A DNA stretch of 64,000 nt. Origin: Maridesulfovibrio frigidus DSM 17176. Lineage in GTDB: Bacteria > Desulfobacterota > Desulfovibrionia > Desulfovibrionales > Desulfovibrionaceae. A program made the position numbers and the translations under genes. Shown here in pieces: positions 1 through 8,220 of this stretch. Every line of letters begins with the position of its first letter. Positions within the stretch are counted from its first letter, which is position 1. Location: NCBI RefSeq assembly GCF_000711735.1, contig NZ_JONL01000001.1, positions 682,001-746,000 on the forward strand. Direction: 5' to 3'. The notes below the pieces were generated by a model. It was not told the origin of the DNA. It ran no database searches and saw only the letters and a program-made list of their open reading frames with translations.

Positions 1-118
1 AATACTTATGCTCCGCTGGGGCATGAAAGATGCAATATTCCTTACCGTCTCCGTCAACATAAATAATGTCGTAATCTTTGCACCAATCATTATAGTCAGC
101 TCCGATACAACAAGCCAT
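1..118 (-). CDS. N-terminal part of an unrecognised protein, cut by window edge
   Basis: A reading frame begins with ATG at 118 and stays open to base 1 (39 codons). AGGAG sits seven bases before the start, so the start is well supported. The peptide opens MACCIGADYNDWCKDY and continues with a GKEYCIFHAP stretch. From memory, similar openings occur at the N-terminus of some pentapeptide-repeat proteins, but no repeat is visible in the piece present, so I do not assign a function. It diverges from the large nuclease gene to its right. Confidence 0.55.
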   Translation of the reverse strand, partial: MACCIGADYNDWCKDYDIIYVDGDGKEYCIFHAPAEHKY

Positions 119-407
119 ATGTGAACTCCTAAACTAAATGTTATTTCTAAGATCAAAGGCTTGTACTATAATTTGTTGTGATTAATCCAGAGGTATGGTG
201 GGGATGAATATTAATGAAGTGGCAGACGTGAGAAGATCTCTATTGATAATTGTGTTGCGTTAATAGAAGTAACGAATATATAAGTTTAAATTGATAATTT
301 AAATTGCTATAAGTGTTATGTTGGAATATAAATTTTTTAAGTAATAAGAAGACTGTTATGCTAAAAATATTAATAAGTTGATTAGCTATAAATAAAGGGG
401 AAAAGTT
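119..407. other. AT-rich divergent intergenic region
   Basis: No gene or RNA is recognised here. The stretch is strongly AT-rich and separates two divergently transcribed genes, so both promoters should lie in it. I could not pick a convincing -35/-10 pair among the many AT runs. Confidence 0.5.
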
Positions 408-3400
408 GTGCCACAAGAGCTTTGGAAGGAATTTGGAAATAATAATATCGAAACTACTGATGCCTTTGAGTTTGTTAGTTATTTACTCTTTTGCAACAGA
501 TATAATATTAAGTATGGATTGTTTAGGTATAAAAATCATCCTGGTCTAGAAACAGATCCTATTTTGCGTGAAGGAAAACAAATTGGGTTTCAAGCTAAAT
601 TTTTTGATGATAAAAAACTTGCGAAAAACCAAATTATTCATTCCTTAAAAACTGCTGCAAAAAGGTATCCAGATTTAAATGTTTTTATTGTTTATACAAA
701 TGCTGAATGGGGGGCGAACTTACAAGAAGATGAACCTAAACAACCTGAGCCTGTAGTTGCCATTGAATGTGTTGCTAAGGAAAAAGGAATAACGGTTGAA
801 TGGCAAAATGCTAGCCATATCGAAAAATTGCTTATGACCCCAGAAAATGCATCCATTAGAGAAGTGTTTTTTGAAAAACCGTCACAATATAGAAATATTT
901 ATGATGTCATTAAGTGGCTCAGCACTGATCAGTATTTTTCAGATTCTTTTCTGCAAAGTTTGAAAAAAGTACTGCCTGACGGAGTAAATACTGGGCTTCA
1001 ATTTTGGGATGAGTTGGCTTACCGGACTGACCCTCGGCTTGGGCGAAGTATTTTTCTAGCAGACCGAGAAAAGCAGTGTATTGCTCTTATGGATAAATTG
1101 CGTGGAAATTCTAGTGTATTTTCTATTATTGGCGATTCTTCTGATGATTCTATAGGATTTGTTATTTCTACTTTAAGTAAATATGAAGAGGTAAGAGATG
1201 ATGATGATGCCTTTGAACTCCCTCCTTTATGTGTGATTGATACAGAGAAAATATTAAATAATATCGTTGATATTTCATCTTCTCCAATGATTATTATTTG
1301 TAAAGAACCTGTTTACTCTTCTTTTGGTGCAGAGAAGTATGGTCACTATATTATTTACCCTTCATTATTACATAATGCCCATCGGGATAATATTGCCCTT
1401 CCAAGAGCCACAGTACACACATTCCAGAAAGCTTTGGAAGAAATGTTAGTATATCAACCTCACCTTCAAGCTCAGCAATGTGCTAGAAGTATTCCTGTAC
1501 TAATTCGAAGGTTAGCCAGAAGTTCTATTCCCGTTGAATGGTGTAATAATCATGAATTGTTGCCTTTTTTACTGATCAATAGGTGGGATGGGCGTAAAGA
1601 AGGTGATAAACAGATCGTATTGGATTTAACTAGTGGGCAAGATTATATAAGTGAGTGTCGACAATTAAGAGATGTTCTCAGAATTGAGGACACTCCTTTA
1701 TTAAGAGTTGGAGAAGTCTATTCATTCAAATCTCCTATTGATTCATTTGAAGTCCTTTTTGGTAAACTTACACAATCTCAACTTAAGACTTTTACTGAGG
1801 TTGCGGTAAAGGTTCTTTCTGAAAAAGATCCACTCCTAGATGTTGCCCCAGATAAAAGATGGGCAGCACACGAAGCTCGTGAAAAAAGACTGTATTCAGG
1901 AATGCTGAGGAGTGGAATAGCAGAAGGGCTTTTATTACTAGGCAGACGTGTAAAGGATATTAAAGGAATTGATGATGATCAAGTTTGCATTGCAACAGAA
2001 TGCTTAAATACTGTTTTTGAATCTATCGACTTTAGGTATGATGATTCTTTATTAGCAAGTTTGAAAGATGAATTTCCAACATTAATGGAAGCGTGCCCAG
2101 TCCCTTTCCTCAATGCCCTCAAAGAACTGATTCATACTTCTCCAAATTTTTTCGCGAAGATGTGCCAAACAGGAGGTCCATTAGGTGGTGATGCCCTATG
2201 GACAGGGCTTCTTTGGGGGCTTGAAGTTGCTGCATGGATTCCAGAATGTTGTGTAGATGCTGTCAAAATTTTTGCTTCATTAGCTAGTTTAGATGTTGAC
2301 TATGGGAATTGGGCAAATACACCTCTTAATTCTTTAAAAGAAATCTTTTTACCGTGGTCACCTAAGTTAGCACTTAGATCGAGTGCTCGACTTGAATTGC
2401 TTGAAGTTCTCGCAGAAGAGTTTCCTGATACTACGTGGAAATTAACAAGTGCTCTTGTTGTTAATATGCGTTCTATGTCTTCCCCAACACAAAAGCCTAA
2501 AATTGTTGATTCAGGAATAAACGAGGGTGAACGCTATCTTGATGAGATTCGCCTTGAATATCGATATATTGCAAAACTGCGTTTCCGTTTAGCTGAAGGT
2601 CATGTAGAAAGGATAGCAAAATTACTTTCTTCTATTCGGTTTTTGCATGATGAAGAATTGGAAGAAAAATACGTTCAACTAATTCGCTCTATTTCGTTAA
2701 CATGGCAAGATAGCAAAAATGTGGATATTTTTTATGATATTTTAAGAGATTTAAGAATGTTACAGATAGGTAAATCCTCTGATAGTGATCGACCGTTTTT
2801 TCCCATAGTTATAGAAATTATTGAAAACACTTTAAAAAATGATACGGCAGCATGGTTTGAAATATTAGGAAGATCTGGCAATAGTGTTGTTCTTACAGGT
2901 GAAAGTGACTTTGAAAAGGCTAGAGATCAAATGCCTGAACTTTATAAACAAGCTGTCCACAATGTGTTAATTTCCGAAAACGAGGAAAGCCTTGTAAAAT
3001 ATTTGCTTGTAGTTGAAAATTGTTATCATTTTATTCCTGCGTGTATTGTTGAGCTTCTCACAATTGAACGCATCACTGCTGTTATAAAATTATTACTTAT
3101 AAATGATAAAGGGTTGTATATTGCAAGGAGCTTTTTTTATGAGGCATATGAAAATAAATATCCAATAATGGATTGGTTGAAAAGGCAGAATGAATCAGGG
3201 GAAATAAGAGATTGTGATGCAGGAGTGCTTATTTCTGGCTTTTCTGGAAATAATTTTTTGAAAGAATTAGAATTATTTTCAACAAATATACAAACTTTTT
3301 ATTGGAAGAAGGTTGATATTTATTTTTATAATTTGGACTCAGTTTTTTGTAAGATAGCGATAAAAAATATAATTCAGGTAAAACGGGCAACTGACATCTT

Positions 3401-4256
3401 TGAAAAAAGTTCAATACTTCCTAAAAGTGTTACTCCAGAAGAATTACTCTTAATTGGGCAAAAAACAATTGAAGAATATACTGACAGTGTTGAATTAGGA
3501 GGTCATCCTAATATTGATTCTTGCCAAGTTTATGAATATGTTAAGAGGCTTAGTGTTGTATCATCAAAACTAAATGAAGGAGAAGTTGCTAATTTAGAAT
3601 TATTCTTTCTTCCGGCGCTTGGACTTGACGCAAAGAGATTGGAGTTAACTCTGTACAAATGGTTAGCAAAGTCACCAGAATTCTTTATTGAAGTGTTATC
3701 CAAAACATACAAAAGCAGGAATAAATCTGAACATACTGAAGAAAAATCTTCAACCGACAAAACAAATCACGCTAAAGTCTTTTGGGAGCTTCTTTATCAC
3801 TGGGAGTCCCCATATCCAGGGTTAGACACAGATGAAAAACTTTGCAACGATATTTTAGAGCGTTGGGTTGAAAGTGCTCATCAACTCGGAAAAGAAAAAG
3901 ATCGAAGTGCTGTCTGTGATAATCATATAGGACAAATTTTATCATTCATTCCTCCTGATGAAGATGGTATTTGGCCTAATAAAATAGTTCGAAATATTTT
4001 AGAGAAGCATGGCACAGAAAAAACAATTTCAGGAATGGCAATGGGAAAATCCAATGCCAGAGGAATTTTTTCTAAATCCATGAATGAAGGTGGGAAGCAA
4101 GAGTATGAATTAGCGGAGCAGTATCGAAATTGGAGAGATAGTTTATCTCCAATAAAAGAAAGTAAGAGCCGTGAAGTGTTAGATATTCTTGTCCGTGGTT
4201 ATACCGCGGATGGTCAAAGGCAGGATAAAGAACGTGATATTAGAAATATGCACTAG
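408..4256 (+). CDS. Giant PD-(D/E)XK nuclease-like / helical-repeat protein, candidate defence effector
   Basis: 1282 residues, GTG start seven bases after an AAAGGGG Shine-Dalgarno. Residues about 1-110 look like a PD-(D/E)XK (Mrr/Cap4-type) nuclease: E21 in a helix, E48-T-D50 as the acidic motif, then G60-F-Q-A-K64 as the Q-x-K strand, followed by a helix and a FIVYTN strand. Residues about 220-340 resemble a P-loop NTPase in spacing (a strand ending IIGDSSDDSIG, later MIIICKEP), but no GxxxxGK[ST] is present, so ATP binding is doubtful. The remaining roughly 800 residues are predicted helix-rich with no recognised motif and could be HEAT/TPR-like sensing repeats. This order (nuclease, NTPase-like core, long helical C-terminus) recalls Avs-type antiphage proteins, without clear homology. 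It stands alone, is AT-rich, and is followed by a tRNA fragment, all consistent with horizontal transfer. The gene call is firm; the defence role is inference. Confidence 0.7.
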   Translation: MPQELWKEFGNNNIETTDAFEFVSYLLFCNRYNIKYGLFRYKNHPGLETDPILREGKQIGFQAKFFDDKKLAKNQIIHSLKTAAKRYPDLNVFIVYTNAEWGANLQEDEPKQPEPVVAIECVAKEKGITVEWQNASHIEKLLMTPENASIREVFFEKPSQYRNIYDVIKWLSTDQYFSDSFLQSLKKVLPDGVNTGLQFWDELAYRTDPRLGRSIFLADREKQCIALMDKLRGNSSVFSIIGDSSDDSIGFVISTLSKYEEVRDDDDAFELPPLCVIDTEKILNNIVDISSSPMIIICKEPVYSSFGAEKYGHYIIYPSLLHNAHRDNIALPRATVHTFQKALEEMLVYQPHLQAQQCARSIPVLIRRLARSSIPVEWCNNHELLPFLLINRWDGRKEGDKQIVLDLTSGQDYISECRQLRDVLRIEDTPLLRVGEVYSFKSPIDSFEVLFGKLTQSQLKTFTEVAVKVLSEKDPLLDVAPDKRWAAHEAREKRLYSGMLRSGIAEGLLLLGRRVKDIKGIDDDQVCIATECLNTVFESIDFRYDDSLLASLKDEFPTLMEACPVPFLNALKELIHTSPNFFAKMCQTGGPLGGDALWTGLLWGLEVAAWIPECCVDAVKIFASLASLDVDYGNWANTPLNSLKEIFLPWSPKLALRSSARLELLEVLAEEFPDTTWKLTSALVVNMRSMSSPTQKPKIVDSGINEGERYLDEIRLEYRYIAKLRFRLAEGHVERIAKLLSSIRFLHDEELEEKYVQLIRSISLTWQDSKNVDIFYDILRDLRMLQIGKSSDSDRPFFPIVIEIIENTLKNDTAAWFEILGRSGNSVVLTGESDFEKARDQMPELYKQAVHNVLISENEESLVKYLLVVENCYHFIPACIVELLTIERITAVIKLLLINDKGLYIARSFFYEAYENKYPIMDWLKRQNESGEIRDCDAGVLISGFSGNNFLKELELFSTNIQTFYWKKVDIYFYNLDSVFCKIAIKNIIQVKRATDIFEKSSILPKSVTPEELLLIGQKTIEEYTDSVELGGHPNIDSCQVYEYVKRLSVVSSKLNEGEVANLELFFLPALGLDAKRLELTLYKWLAKSPEFFIEVLSKTYKSRNKSEHTEEKSSTDKTNHAKVFWELLYHWESPYPGLDTDEKLCNDILERWVESAHQLGKEKDRSAVCDNHIGQILSFIPPDEDGIWPNKIVRNILEKHGTEKTISGMAMGKSNARGIFSKSMNEGGKQEYELAEQYRNWRDSLSPIKESKSREVLDILVRGYTADGQRQDKERDIRNMH

Positions 4257-4279
4257 CCTTTAGCTCTCAGCTCTTAATT

Positions 4280-4329
4280 GTTGAATATCCCTAGATATTC
4301 ATTTGTAGAAATGTCTAGGGATATTCAAC
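4280..4329 (+). terminator. Perfect 16-bp inverted repeat after the nuclease gene
   Basis: Arms 4280-4295 and 4314-4329 are exact reverse complements around an 18-base loop, 23 bases after the stop codon. There is no T-run behind the second arm, so it may be a weak terminator, an mRNA 3' stabiliser or a protein-binding palindrome. Confidence 0.5.
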
Positions 4330-4549
4330 GCCCCCGAACATCTGAGCCGTGTCCCTGAAAGGCTGCCTATTAAGCATCCTAGCACACTTCGTGTACACCA
4401 ATTACAATACTTACTTTACGACTCTTCCACAGATATAAAATTTTGATATACACTGTGATCTACATTCAAGCTTAAAGAACACAAAAAATGCCCAAAACAA
4501 ATAGACTGTAAAAACATATTCTTATTAAAAACAACATCTTAGAAAAGAT
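4330..4549. other. Gene-free AT-rich stretch before tRNA fragment
   Basis: No reading frame with a ribosome-binding site and no RNA gene is seen between the hairpin and the tRNA-Val fragment. In particular the 5' half of a tRNA (D-arm, 5' acceptor strand AGGCACG) is absent. Confidence 0.5.
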
Positions 4550-4602
4550 CCCCTTGCTTGACATGCAAGGGGTCAGCAGTTCAAAGCTGCTCGTGCCTAC
4601 CA
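4550..4602 (+). pseudogene. 3' half of tRNA-Val(GAC), attachment-site remnant (copy 1)
   Basis: The stretch reads as anticodon arm (stem CTTGC/GCAAG, loop TTGACAT, anticodon GAC), variable loop, T-arm (AGCAG / CTGCT around TTCAAAG), the 3' acceptor strand CGTGCCT, then ACCA. No D-arm or matching 5' acceptor strand precedes it, so it cannot be a working tRNA. tRNA 3' halves are the usual attB sites of tyrosine integrases; I read this as an att scar. Confidence 0.75.
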
Positions 4603-4640
4603 TTAGGTAGAACAAGGCTGGTTATCGAAAGATAGCCAGC
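4556..4640 (+). repeat. 85-bp direct repeat, copy 1 (tRNA-Val 3' half plus terminator stem)
   Basis: Identical base for base to 8358-8442. The repeat covers the tRNA-Val anticodon loop to CCA end, the spacer and the hairpin of the terminator. The two copies bracket a 3.7-kb RHS toxin block. Confidence 0.9.
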
Positions 4641-4647
4641 CTTTTTT
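4616..4647 (+). terminator. Rho-independent terminator within repeat copy 1
   Basis: GGCTGGTTATC pairs with GATAGCCAGCC around a GAAA-type loop and is followed by six T. It sits 13 bases after the CCA end of the tRNA fragment and is probably the original terminator of the tRNA-Val transcript. Confidence 0.85.
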
Positions 4648-4789
4648 CGTGAGCAAGGTTGTGGCGGCCCCACCCCACTTTCCTTGTAAGTAAGAGATCA
4701 TCGTTAAAACTGCACCCCGTACCTGTGTGAAATTTAGATTTTTTTTCTACACCGTCACTGCCTGCCAGCCCCTGTCGCCTATATAACTT

Positions 4790-4871
4790 ATCCTATTATT
4801 ATTGGACGAGGAGAATTCTCTCAGGATCGCTGATTCTGAAAGAATTTATTTGTTAACCTTAATAATAGGAT
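4790..4871 (+). promoter_or_regulatory. Inverted repeat in the RHS leader covering its ribosome-binding site
   Basis: The 11 bases at 4790-4800 (ATCCTATTATT) are the exact reverse complement of 4861-4871, 60 bases apart. The downstream arm contains the AGGA Shine-Dalgarno of the RHS gene. A self-complementary GAGAATTCTC lies between them. If both arms are in the mRNA, pairing would hide the ribosome-binding site. Confidence 0.45.
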
Positions 4872-4877
4872 GTTTTT

Positions 4878-6773
4878 ATGCGCAACCAGAGTAATTTTAT
4901 TTTGCAGAAGAAAAGATGGCAAGATTTAAACCCATCAGTAAGAATGTATGGCACAAGCGAACCGCCCGAAATGCAGCTTGATAATATGTGCGAAGTTGTT
5001 TCTCGCTCTACAGACACGAAGTTACAAATGGTTGAGACTGATTTCTCGGAATTTTCCTCTTCGGATAAAATGTACCCTTCCATGATGAAACCCGATGTTA
5101 AAAGACGTTGGGATATGAAACAACAGGAATGGAAGAATCAGAAGGAAAAGTACAATCGCATTGAGCGAATGGCTCGAGCGCAGTTTGTACATGATAATCC
5201 AAATCTTAAACTCGCTCATGATTTAGCAAAGACCAGCTATGGCAAGGATCTTTTGGCGGAAGCTATGCGTTCTGATTCCAACTCTCCAGCGACAGGGACT
5301 GGTGCTGACTTACATGATGAATTTGAGCGTGATGGTGTCAGCTCTAAGTCGGATGAAAATATTAAGGTGACTCCTTTTGCTGTTGCGGAAATGCAAGATC
5401 CCTACTCGACACTCACAACTGCGCGTGATGGTGATGGTAGAATTGTTGAAAAGCTACTCCATCTCGGAACCATTTATCATCATGTTCAATATGACTACGA
5501 TGAGGGTGGAAGGCTCAGCAGGGCTTTTAACTACGGTAATGTCATTGAGTCGAACGAATACGGTAAGTTTGGCGAGCGGCTTTTCGCAGATACGGTAAGT
5601 TTTGGTAAGTGTCAGTATGTTTACGATAAAAGTCTGAAACTTGTTCAGGCTGGCGAGGTTAAGTATTCTTACGACGCCAAAGGTCGGCTTATTTTGAAGC
5701 AGGACAATGGGCAGATCACCAAATATTCGTATATGCCAAACGGCGCGCTTCACAAAGCTCAACTGCCTAACGGTCGTATTATTGAATATCATTTTGATTC
5801 CGAAGGTATGCGCATAGCCAAATCCATTAACGGAGCGGTTGTAGAAAAGTATCTATGGAAGGACTTTACAACACTTGAGGCTGTTGCTGATGGCGCAGGA
5901 CAAAATGTAAAAGTATTCGCATATGACGATGAAGGCGATCCCGTTGCCATGATCTACAACGATAATATGTATTATTTCGCGTCGGATCAGGTCGGCTCCA
6001 TCTATATGGTTGCGGATGGGAATGGAAATAAGGTAGAGCAAATTATACATGATTCGTTTGGTAATCTCATTGTCGATACTGACGGAGCTATTGATATCCC
6101 TCTAGGGTTCGCAGCTGGGTTGCTCGATAAAGATACTGGCCTAGTTCATTTCGGTTACCGCGAGTATGACCCTGAGATTGGGCGTTTCACAACTCCTGAT
6201 CCAATTGGGTTTGCTGGCGGAGATGTGGATGTTTACGGCTATTGCTGGGATGATCCGAATAATTTTGTGGATCGAGATGGGCTTAAGGGGAAGAGTGAAG
6301 ATGCTGATGAGAATAATAATGCACAAAGAGATAAAACACAAACTACAAAAGAAAAAAGCAAAAACTCACAAGATGAATTTGTTGATGTAGAAGTGTTCCT
6401 TAGAGAAAAAGGGGTTGGCCACTTAGCAATTAACACTGGAAATGGGACTATTACAGGCAAATATCCCAAAGGAAAAAAGAGGACACTTCTACCTGTAGAG
6501 GGTGATATAAGAGTTGAGGATGAGTCTGATTTTGATAAAAGCATGACATTAACAGTAACTAAAAAACAGGCTAAAAAAATGGAGGAAAGTATTGCTCGCA
6601 GGAAAAAAGAAAATTCAACATACTGGGCTGGGCCAGACGATTGCGTTGATCATGTAAACGATACACTTAATGACGGAGGAGTTGAAACTCCTAGCGATTT
6701 TTTTAATCCTACTCCAACTGGCTATTTTCATGAATTTAAAGGAAAGAAAAAGAAATTGAGAACATCACCATAA
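4878..6773 (+). CDS. Short RHS-repeat polymorphic toxin with a permuted papain-like C-terminal domain
   Basis: 631 residues, ATG start with AGGA eight bases upstream. The first 190 residues carry no recognised domain and no signal peptide. YD/RHS repeats (YDxxGRL, KYSYMPNG) run from about 205 to 430. The conserved core end GRFTTPDPIGFAGGD...NFVDRDGL closes near residue 469. The last 162 residues are the variable tip: a Lys/Glu-rich linker, then G-H515-LAIN and later D-C589-VDHV. A His-before-Cys order with these surroundings fits circularly permuted NlpC/P60-LRAT papain folds, suggesting an amidase, peptidase or acyltransferase toxin. The protein is much shorter than full RHS toxins (about 1400 residues), so it may be a detached or mobilised module. 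Delivery (for example by type VI secretion) is not shown in this window. The small membrane proteins that follow are immunity candidates. Confidence 0.8.
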   Translation: MRNQSNFILQKKRWQDLNPSVRMYGTSEPPEMQLDNMCEVVSRSTDTKLQMVETDFSEFSSSDKMYPSMMKPDVKRRWDMKQQEWKNQKEKYNRIERMARAQFVHDNPNLKLAHDLAKTSYGKDLLAEAMRSDSNSPATGTGADLHDEFERDGVSSKSDENIKVTPFAVAEMQDPYSTLTTARDGDGRIVEKLLHLGTIYHHVQYDYDEGGRLSRAFNYGNVIESNEYGKFGERLFADTVSFGKCQYVYDKSLKLVQAGEVKYSYDAKGRLILKQDNGQITKYSYMPNGALHKAQLPNGRIIEYHFDSEGMRIAKSINGAVVEKYLWKDFTTLEAVADGAGQNVKVFAYDDEGDPVAMIYNDNMYYFASDQVGSIYMVADGNGNKVEQIIHDSFGNLIVDTDGAIDIPLGFAAGLLDKDTGLVHFGYREYDPEIGRFTTPDPIGFAGGDVDVYGYCWDDPNNFVDRDGLKGKSEDADENNNAQRDKTQTTKEKSKNSQDEFVDVEVFLREKGVGHLAINTGNGTITGKYPKGKKRTLLPVEGDIRVEDESDFDKSMTLTVTKKQAKKMEESIARRKKENSTYWAGPDDCVDHVNDTLNDGGVETPSDFFNPTPTGYFHEFKGKKKKLRTSP

Positions 6774-6784
6774 ATTTTAACCAT

Positions 6785-6817
6785 GCGACTTAAGAAGGAC
6801 AATTCTTCTTAAGTCGC
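6785..6817 (+). other. Perfect 13-bp hairpin between toxin and first immunity candidate
   Basis: GCGACTTAAGAAG at 6785-6797 pairs exactly with 6805-6817 over a seven-base loop. It starts 12 bases after the RHS stop and ends 9 bases before the next ATG. Without a T-run it is unlikely to be a simple terminator. It may partly uncouple toxin and immunity expression. Confidence 0.55.
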
Positions 6818-6826
6818 CATTATAAT

Positions 6827-7177
6827 ATGAAAAAATTTTTATTAGTTTGGATTATCGTAAATGTGTGTTCAGAGGCAGCTATGTGGGTAAAAGATTTTTA
6901 CCCAGTTAAAGGAATCTTGTATGAGTTCTTAACTTATACAATGCTACTAATGAACCCTTTTATAGCCCTGTATGCAGGAATTTCGGAATACTTCACACCC
7001 GAATTTTGGCACTCTTTTTTCTATGTGCATCTATATAGTTTCTTATGGCTGATGCTTGTTGGCGTTTTGTATGAATTTAAACATAGGAATAAGATCATAA
7101 AATATGCTTGCTATACAGCCCTTTGTTTATATTTTCTTCCCGGAATTATTCCTATATTGGGCCGATTCGTTTTTTAG
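6827..7177 (+). CDS. Small multi-pass membrane protein, immunity candidate
   Basis: 116 residues with about four hydrophobic segments (about 1-20, 30-52, 62-80 and 93-115). No family recognised. It lies 53 bases after the RHS toxin gene, where polymorphic-toxin immunity genes normally sit. A membrane immunity protein would fit a toxin acting on the envelope. No strong Shine-Dalgarno is visible, since the preceding bases are the hairpin and TATAAT-like sequence. The role rests on position only. Confidence 0.55.
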   Translation: MKKFLLVWIIVNVCSEAAMWVKDFYPVKGILYEFLTYTMLLMNPFIALYAGISEYFTPEFWHSFFYVHLYSFLWLMLVGVLYEFKHRNKIIKYACYTALCLYFLPGIIPILGRFVF

Positions 7178-7195
7178 TTAGTGAGACTTAATGGG

Positions 7196-7303
7196 ATGGC
7201 TAGTAATTTTATGCTGAAAGAGTATTACTTGTTTTATAAAGAGCAATGGCTCGTTTGGACGATGGTCGCTGCAAGTATATATTATGGGGATTTTGATTGG
7301 TAG
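7196..7303 (+). CDS. Possible 35-residue peptide or gene remnant
   Basis: A short frame, MASNFMLKEYYLFYKEQW to a TAG at 7301-7303, overlaps the first 20 bases of the next membrane protein in another frame. It is rich in aromatic residues. It could be a coupling leader, or the original N-terminus of the next gene after a frameshift. There is no clear ribosome-binding site. Confidence 0.2.
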   Translation: MASNFMLKEYYLFYKEQWLVWTMVAASIYYGDFDW

Positions 7304-7787
7304 GCGCTCGCTATTCCTCTTGTTTTTATGTGTAACTATTTCTCCTTTCTTGCTCTCTAGCGTTCATCGATCTTTCATGTCTTATTTGAAAAGTATGTTT
7401 ACCTTTAATGGCTTATTGCGAATTATATTTATCACGTTCTCCTGCCTTTTTATTGTTAAATCATTATTTACTTTAATGTGCATCAAATTATTTTTTGATG
7501 GCATTACAAGTATTCAAGATATAGCAAAATCTTTTATATGGGATGGCATCTCGGCGATTATTTTATATTTTATTTATAAAAAAAAGATGGTGCGAAAAAT
7601 AAATGACGAAGGAATAATTATCGAGGTTATCATGCTTGTTTTAGGATTAACCTTGCAATATATCGTTTTGGGATATTTTTACTCATCAAATAGTTATTTT
7701 GGGTCACCAATAAGTGTTGTTTTAGATTGTTTTTGCATGGGTAGTTTTATTTATATTTTGAATAGTTCTTTACGACTTAATCACTAA
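7284..7787 (+). CDS. Multi-pass membrane protein of unknown function
   Basis: 167 residues with four or five hydrophobic segments and a basic loop (YKKKMVRK) in the middle. No family recognised. The ATG has only a weak upstream purine stretch; the frame is open back to a TGA at 7215 but offers no better start, so the N-terminus is uncertain. The gene is AT-rich like its neighbours and belongs to the RHS block. It may be a second immunity protein or a leftover from an earlier toxin cassette. Confidence 0.5.
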   Translation: MGILIGRRSLFLLFLCVTISPFLLSSVHRSFMSYLKSMFTFNGLLRIIFITFSCLFIVKSLFTLMCIKLFFDGITSIQDIAKSFIWDGISAIILYFIYKKKMVRKINDEGIIIEVIMLVLGLTLQYIVLGYFYSSNSYFGSPISVVLDCFCMGSFIYILNSSLRLNH

Positions 7788-7853
7788 CTATAGCATAAGA
7801 ATTAAACACAGAACGAAATAGTTCGGAAACATAAGAAAAGTTGGTAGGAAACA

Positions 7854-8135
7854 ATGATTGCTTTATTTGTTGTGTCTATTGCTATGATAGTAGTTGTTTT
7901 TTTATGTATGAAGAAGATGACTTGTTCATGCTGTGGTGAGAACGTAAAAATATTGCCTAATAAAAGTACAGGAATTATTCTGATTGTGTACGCAATTCTA
8001 TTTATCTGTATTGATTTCTTTTTAATATCAAATGAGATCAGCATATCAGGATTATTTTGTCTTCTATTAGGAACTTGGTATTTCTTTAAGAAAGAAGACT
8101 CAAAATGCTTGGCATGTAGAATACAATTCAAATAA
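7854..8135 (+). CDS. Small membrane protein with paired Cys motifs
   Basis: 93 residues, ATG with AGGAAA upstream. An N-terminal membrane segment (1-19) is followed by C-S-C-C near residue 24. Two more hydrophobic segments come next (about 40-58 and 62-77), then C-L-A-C near the C-terminus. The two Cys pairs could form a small zinc site near the membrane face. No family recognised. Third small membrane protein of the RHS block and another immunity candidate. Confidence 0.5.
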   Translation: MIALFVVSIAMIVVVFLCMKKMTCSCCGENVKILPNKSTGIILIVYAILFICIDFFLISNEISISGLFCLLLGTWYFFKKEDSKCLACRIQFK

Positions 8136-8180
8136 AAGCGGCTTCGCTCCATAAAATTGAATGAAAGCATAATCGTTTTT

Positions 8181-8220
8181 GCAGGTCAGCTTCTTTTTTG
8201 AGGCTGGCCTGCTTATTTAT
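8181..8220 (+). terminator. Intrinsic terminator of the RHS block
   Basis: GCAGGTCAGC (8181-8190) pairs with GCTGGCCTGC (8203-8212) with one wobble pair and is followed by TTATTTATT. Confidence 0.65.

Noticed and set aside
4550-4602. A complete tRNA-Val gene
   Set aside because: Only the anticodon arm to CCA end is present; no D-arm and no AGGCACG 5' acceptor strand upstream.
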